From: Arcobacter vandammei
Lineage (GTDB): Bacteria > Campylobacterota > Campylobacteria > Campylobacterales > Arcobacteraceae
Assembly: GCF_016106035.1 (NCBI RefSeq)
Contig: NZ_JADKPZ010000016.1
Coordinates: forward strand, 1-47,325
Reading direction: 5' to 3'
DNA: 47,325 nt
Position numbers and translations under genes: made by a program
The notes under the pieces: generated by a model
What the model saw: only the letters and a program-made list of their open reading frames with translations
Databases searched by the model: none
Told to the model about the DNA's origin: nothing
Shown here: piece by piece, positions 43,059 to 47,325 of the stretch
Position numbering within the stretch: the stretch's first letter is position 1
Layout: each line of letters begins with the position of its first letter

Positions 43059-46000
43059 TTAGATATTGTGTGTATCTATATCATCATCAATCAGAAGTTT
43101 AACATTGCTGTTATGTGAATAAACTTTGTAATCTTTACCATCAATTTTTTGATTTCCACTTTGTGTCCAATCATTTTTATCTAACTCAACAATATCGCCT
43201 TTATCACCTTTTATTATAAGTTGTTGTTTATTTAAATCAAGAATATCTTGTAAATCAACTTTTAACTTATCTGTTGTACTAGAGTTTTCAAGGTCTATCA
43301 CATCTGTTGTTTTTGTAATAACTTTTGTTAAATCAATATCATCTCCCATTAGTTGTTGAACATTTTCAGCTTTTCCTGTAACAACTTTAACATCAGCCTC
43401 AATATCATATTTAACTTTATCTCCATTGTTATCACTTGCTTCAACTGTAAATACTTTTGTCTCTTCTGTAAACTTAGAAGATTTAGCATAGTATCTATAA
43501 TCTCCTGTTTCAAAATCAATTGTTAGCTTGATATGATTATCTCCTGCAACTATTCCGTTTGATGGGAATGTATCTTTTGTATATACTTTTCCTTCAAATG
43601 TAATAGTATCAGCTGTGATTTTTCCATCTCCACCAATAACATTATCTAAGAAATTACCCTCAACTAAAAGCTCTTGAACTGTATCTTCTAAAGTTTGGCT
43701 CAATTGTGTAGCACTAGAAATAATTGTTACATCATTTGATACTGCATTTAAGTGTGTATTTAAAGCACTTGTTCCTATTCCAATTGCATAAGATTTATCA
43801 AAATTTAAATTCTTATATTGGCTAGATAATTCTGCATTTACACTATTTGCATTTGATTTTATTACCCATTCCCCTTTAGAATTTTTAGTCATTCCATAAT
43901 TTGGTAAACCATCACTTACAAAATAAGAGATAGTTTTACCATCATTATATGGAACTGGTGTACTATTCATTGCACCTATAACTTTTAATAAAGCATCATC
44001 ATAGTTTGTCATATTTATTGTAGAAATTTTATTTATTAACTCTACTGCTTTTGCTGCATCTACCCAAACTCCCTTAATTTCTGCTGTATTACTAAATGTT
44101 GTTAAGAATACTTTAACATCTCCTAATTGTGTATATTTATTTACCAAATTAACCATAGCAGCTTTTGCTAAAGTTATAGGATTCCCATTCATACTTCCAG
44201 AGTTATCAATAGTTAATACTAAATTGTATTTAAATGCATTCATCTTAGCTTGTTCAGACTCACTTACAGCATAAAGTGTTGCATCACTGTCTATTGCTGT
44301 TTTTGTGTTTTCAGGAAGAATACAATTTGTATCTCCTGTAGCTGTTGCAGTGATTTTTAAATCAACATAGTTTGTACCAGCTGGAACAGTCATTTTTACA
44401 TTACTATAATCAATTGATTTATCATCTTCTGAAATTGTAACTTCCCAAACACCATTTCCTAAATTCTTCATATTTGGTAAATCAAAACTTGCACCATCTG
44501 GAACATTACTTATTGTTACACTTAAAGTTCCTTTATCTCCTGTTAATGCTGCTTCAAAATTAACATTATAAACTTCATCTGTAATTACTCCCCCATTGTC
44601 TACTACAACTTCACTGTACTCTATAGAGTGAATGATATAGTCATCATTTGTCCCATTTCCAGAGAATCTTATTTCATCAAATAAAGAGCCATTTGAAGGT
44701 TTTAAGTTAAATGGTCCATCTATAGTATCTGTTAAACCTTTTTGTGTTGTAGTTCCAACTAAAACTCCATCTTTATAGAATGAAATTTTTGCAGTTTCAC
44801 TTGAAGCTAACCAAGAGAATTTAACATTTACATCTGTAACTTTATTATCAAATTTAACTCTCAATTCTTCTGACTTACCATTTAAATATCCAATTTCAGA
44901 TTCATCTCCTGAAGAAGCACCTTTTACACCAAATCCTGAAACATTTGTTCCCGCAACTATAGATATTTCACCTTTAGTTCCATTTAGATTATATGCTTCA
45001 AGTGTATAACCTTTTGTTGTTACTGTAGCATTTTTATAATCTATAGTAGAAGTATTTATTACATCAATACTCGCTGTTGGAGCCATAACCTCTGTAGCAA
45101 CTTTAACTTTTAATCCAACATCAAATGAAGTTAAATCTCCATTAGAATCACTTGCATTTACTTTAAATCCAACATCTTCTACACTAAATTTAGATGATTT
45201 TGCATAGTATTTATACTCTCCAGTTGTAAAATCAAATGTCAATTTAATCTTATTATTTCCTGTAATTACCCCATTTGCTGGGAATGTAGATTTAGTATAA
45301 ACTATACCATCTACAACTATGCTATCGATTTTTATAGCTCCATCTCCACCAATAATATTATCAGAAACTGTTCCTGTATATATTAGTTCTTGAACAGTTC
45401 CTTCTAACGCATCGCTTAATTGATTTGCATTTGAAATAATTGTTACATCACTTGAAACATTATTTAAGTGAGTATTTAGTTCATTTGTTCCAATTCCAAT
45501 TGCATAAGATTTATCAATATCTAAATTCTTCCATTGGTCTGATATTGCTTTAGTAACATACTCAGTAGCAGAACCATTTCCTTTTTGTACCCATACTCCA
45601 TTAGAATTTTTTTCCATTCTAAATGTTGGATTACCATCACTTACAAAATAAGAGATAGTTTTTCCATCTAGTGGAGCTGGATTACTATTTAATGTAGCAA
45701 TATTTTTTAATAATGCATCATCATAGTTTGTTCCACCACCAGCAGTTATTCCATTGATTAAGCTAATTGCTTCAGTTGGGCTTACCCAAACTCCTTTTAT
45801 CTCACCATAATTATTAAATACATTTAATAGTACTTTTACATCACCTAATTGTGTATATTTATTTACTAAATTAACCATAGCAGCTTTTGCTAAAGTCATA
45901 GGTGTTCCATTCATACTTCCTGAGTTATCAAGTGTAATTACAAGATTATATTTAAACTCTTCCATACAAACTTGGTTACTCTCTCCAACCCCATAAACCG

Positions 46001-47325
46001 TTGCATCACTAGCTACTGAATCTTTAGATTTTCCATTATCACAACTTTCACCACCTTCTGTAGCTGTTGCTGTGATTTTTAAATCAACCCATCCAGAACC
46101 ATTTTTAACATTTGTTAAAAGTAATTTATCTTTAACATCCATTGGATTATTTGAATCTACTTTTACTTCCCAAACTCCATTTCCTTTATCAACTAACTGA
46201 TATTTATTTCCTGGACTTGTAAGAATTGCACCTGCTGGAACACCACTAATTTCAACTGTTAATGTTTCACTTCCATCTCTATCTACTAATGAAGCACTTA
46301 TATCAACTTCATACTCTTCTATTGTAGAATTTTGAGTAGTTACATCTCCTATAGTTTTTCCATCTGCAAAAATAATACCATCTATATTATTTATATATAG
46401 AGTTCCTACTTTTATAGTGTGTTCTTTATCTGCCCATTGAGTAATTGTTCCATCCATACCAGTTTGACCTGAATGAGTATTTACATCCCAAGTATAATAA
46501 GATGAATCTTTTCCTAAATATAGTGTATCAATTCCAGCACTATCATTTATCACACCACCTTTTAAATCACCCAAAATTGCAATGAAATCATTTCCACCCA
46601 TTGGTTCAATTTTTGCACCACCACTTATATCACCATTTATAACAATAATATTATTTGCACCTGAAGTTTTTAAGAAATTATTTGCATCTAAGTTTTCATT
46701 TACAACTATATTCGTTGCATTTGTTGATGTATTATTTCCAACATTTTTTACTTCAGTATATGTTCCTTTATTTACTAAAATATCTGTAATATTGTATGTA
46801 TTTCCTCCAACCTCAACAACAAAACTACTTGAACTACTTGTAGATGTTTTTGTAACATCAATAGATGTTGTTGGAGCATCTGCTACAGCATTAATAATTA
46901 TTTCAGTAGTATTTTCAACTGTAGCCCATTTACTTCCATCATGAACTAAGAACTCAAAGTTTCCATCAACATCAGTGTGTAGTGTAGGTTTAAATACCAG
47001 TTTTCCACTATCAATATCTGCTCTACTTATCTCTTGTCCTGCTGTTATAGCTACACCATTTAATAATAATTGTCCATTTGTTGGTAATTCAACTATTTTA
47101 ACTTTAGTTATAGTTGTTAAAGGTGTACCAAAGTCATTAATACTTAATTTATACTCTGTATCTTCACATATTGTAAAACTATCATCTGTAGATAATTTGA
47201 AATCGTTATCAAGAATTGTACTTGTTGCTGTATCTTGTGTTCCAACTTTTATATTCTCAAACGATGTTACATCTTTATCTAAGTCTGTGATTTTTACTAC
47301 TAAATCTTCACTTCCTTCTGCAAAC
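43059..47325 (-). CDS. C-terminal part of a giant type I-secreted adhesin with two VWA domains
   Basis: The frame is open from the stop at 43059 to the window's right edge, at least 1,422 residues, and the N-terminus lies outside; an internal ATG at 46601 is not the start. From the edge come Ig/cadherin-like repeats ('GNFEFLVHDGSKWATVENTT'), a beta-rich stretch with 'GGNDFIAILGDLKGG', then two von Willebrand A domains, each with the MIDAS motif DNSGSMNG and 'KAAMVNLVNKYTQLGDVKV', spaced about 575 residues apart. The C-terminus ('LDKNDWTQSGNQKIDGKDYK', then a short tail 'DDDIDTHNI') resembles the final domain of LapA/RTX-type adhesins exported by type I secretion. It should lie on the cell surface and mediate attachment or biofilm. 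No secretion genes are in the window. Confidence 0.88.
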   Translation of the reverse strand, partial: FAEGSEDLVVKITDLDKDVTSFENIKVGTQDTATSTILDNDFKLSTDDSFTICEDTEYKLSINDFGTPLTTITKVKIVELPTNGQLLLNGVAITAGQEISRADIDSGKLVFKPTLHTDVDGNFEFLVHDGSKWATVENTTEIIINAVADAPTTSIDVTKTSTSSSSSFVVEVGGNTYNITDILVNKGTYTEVKNVGNNTSTNATNIVVNENLDANNFLKTSGANNIIVINGDISGGAKIEPMGGNDFIAILGDLKGGVINDSAGIDTLYLGKDSSYYTWDVNTHSGQTGMDGTITQWADKEHTIKVGTLYINNIDGIIFADGKTIGDVTTQNSTIEEYEVDISASLVDRDGSETLTVEISGVPAGAILTSPGNKYQLVDKGNGVWEVKVDSNNPMDVKDKLLLTNVKNGSGWVDLKITATATEGGESCDNGKSKDSVASDATVYGVGESNQVCMEEFKYNLVITLDNSGSMNGTPMTLAKAAMVNLVNKYTQLGDVKVLLNVFNNYGEIKGVWVSPTEAISLINGITAGGGTNYDDALLKNIATLNSNPAPLDGKTISYFVSDGNPTFRMEKNSNGVWVQKGNGSATEYVTKAISDQWKNLDIDKSYAIGIGTNELNTHLNNVSSDVTIISNANQLSDALEGTVQELIYTGTVSDNIIGGDGAIKIDSIVVDGIVYTKSTFPANGVITGNNKIKLTFDFTTGEYKYYAKSSKFSVEDVGFKVNASDSNGDLTSFDVGLKVKVATEVMAPTASIDVINTSTIDYKNATVTTKGYTLEAYNLNGTKGEISIVAGTNVSGFGVKGASSGDESEIGYLNGKSEELRVKFDNKVTDVNVKFSWLASSETAKISFYKDGVLVGTTTQKGLTDTIDGPFNLKPSNGSLFDEIRFSGNGTNDDYIIHSIEYSEVVVDNGGVITDEVYNVNFEAALTGDKGTLSVTISNVPDGASFDLPNMKNLGNGVWEVTISEDDKSIDYSNVKMTVPAGTNYVDLKITATATGDTNCILPENTKTAIDSDATLYAVSESEQAKMNAFKYNLVLTIDNSGSMNGNPITLAKAAMVNLVNKYTQLGDVKVFLTTFSNTAEIKGVWVDAAKAVELINKISTINMTNYDDALLKVIGAMNSTPVPYNDGKTISYFVSDGLPNYGMTKNSKGEWVIKSNANSVNAELSSQYKNLNFDKSYAIGIGTSALNTHLNAVSNDVTIISSATQLSQTLEDTVQELLVEGNFLDNVIGGDGKITADTITFEGKVYTKDTFPSNGIVAGDNHIKLTIDFETGDYRYYAKSSKFTEETKVFTVEASDNNGDKVKYDIEADVKVVTGKAENVQQLMGDDIDLTKVITKTTDVIDLENSSTTDKLKVDLQDILDLNKQQLIIKGDKGDIVELDKNDWTQSGNQKIDGKDYKVYSHNSNVKLLIDDDIDTHNI

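Noticed and set aside
46601-46601. ATG at 46601 as the start of the VWA protein
   Set aside because: The same frame stays open upstream to 47324 with typical Ig-like adhesin sequence, so this is an internal methionine.
46582-46944. 120-codon plus-strand frame opposite the adhesin gene
   Set aside because: It is antisense to the continuous adhesin frame, which runs through to the window edge, and has no ribosome site or family resemblance.

Overview
The window is AT-rich (I estimate under 30% GC by eye). Its gene complement points to the Campylobacterota, most likely an Arcobacter/Aliarcobacter-type genome. Supporting signs are class II DAHP synthase, RimO-TilS in tandem, a single soluble SHQWRQP-type histidine kinase, stand-alone panB, panC and trpA genes, a 156-residue ankyrin protein under a Fur-like box, and heavy use of TTG starts. 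It is chromosomal and almost fully coding. I see no rRNA, tRNA, CRISPR array or prophage.

Layout. 1-950: broken insertion sequences. An IS630-type transposase runs off the left edge and truncates a decayed IS256-type transposase; two IS256-type ends lie next to the 3' end of pyruvate kinase. 953-5241: pyruvate kinase, then a two-gene O-acylation unit (SGNH-like protein plus MBOAT acyltransferase). 5442-9813: a small HTH-like protein, a Tsx/OmpK porin, DAHP synthase, transaldolase and SerB. 9893-12456: MetF-like reductase, RuvX and GltS. 12483-14845: DsrE and FmdE family proteins, AcpS and an Abi/HEPN protein. 15006-18152: an orphan oligopeptide-type ABC permease, PanC, a META lipoprotein and a PIN-domain toxin/antitoxin-like pair. 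18348-21677: RimO, TilS and PyrC. 21678-27848: a nitrogen-signalling block with P-II and Amt on one strand, and a 642-residue ankyrin protein and GlnD on the other. 27941-34742: a dicarboxylate/amino-acid symporter, the Fur-box ankyrin gene, an AI-2E family permease, RuvB, PanB, TrpA, Bpt and a small secreted protein. 34746-39711: an eight-gene arsenic/metal operon read right to left, arsC-chrA-permease-ynfA-trx-arsR-arsB-ynfA, with an ArsR-type operator on its promoter. 39820-47325: a GGCT-like protein, transketolase, a soluble histidine kinase and the C-terminal 1,400 or so residues of a giant type I-secreted adhesin with two von Willebrand A domains.

The most interesting signals are regulatory. 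A 20-bp near-palindrome (18 of 20 identical) lies exactly 21 nt before the start codons of both the DAHP synthase and trpA genes, suggesting a shared aromatic amino-acid operator. The amtB and abi messages each appear able to hide their Shine-Dalgarno sequence in a stem. The MBOAT/HTH intergenic region carries three copies of one motif. The arsenic operon has an unusual gene order and two YnfA paralogues. All functional names rest on reading the translated sequences against remembered family motifs; no database search was run.
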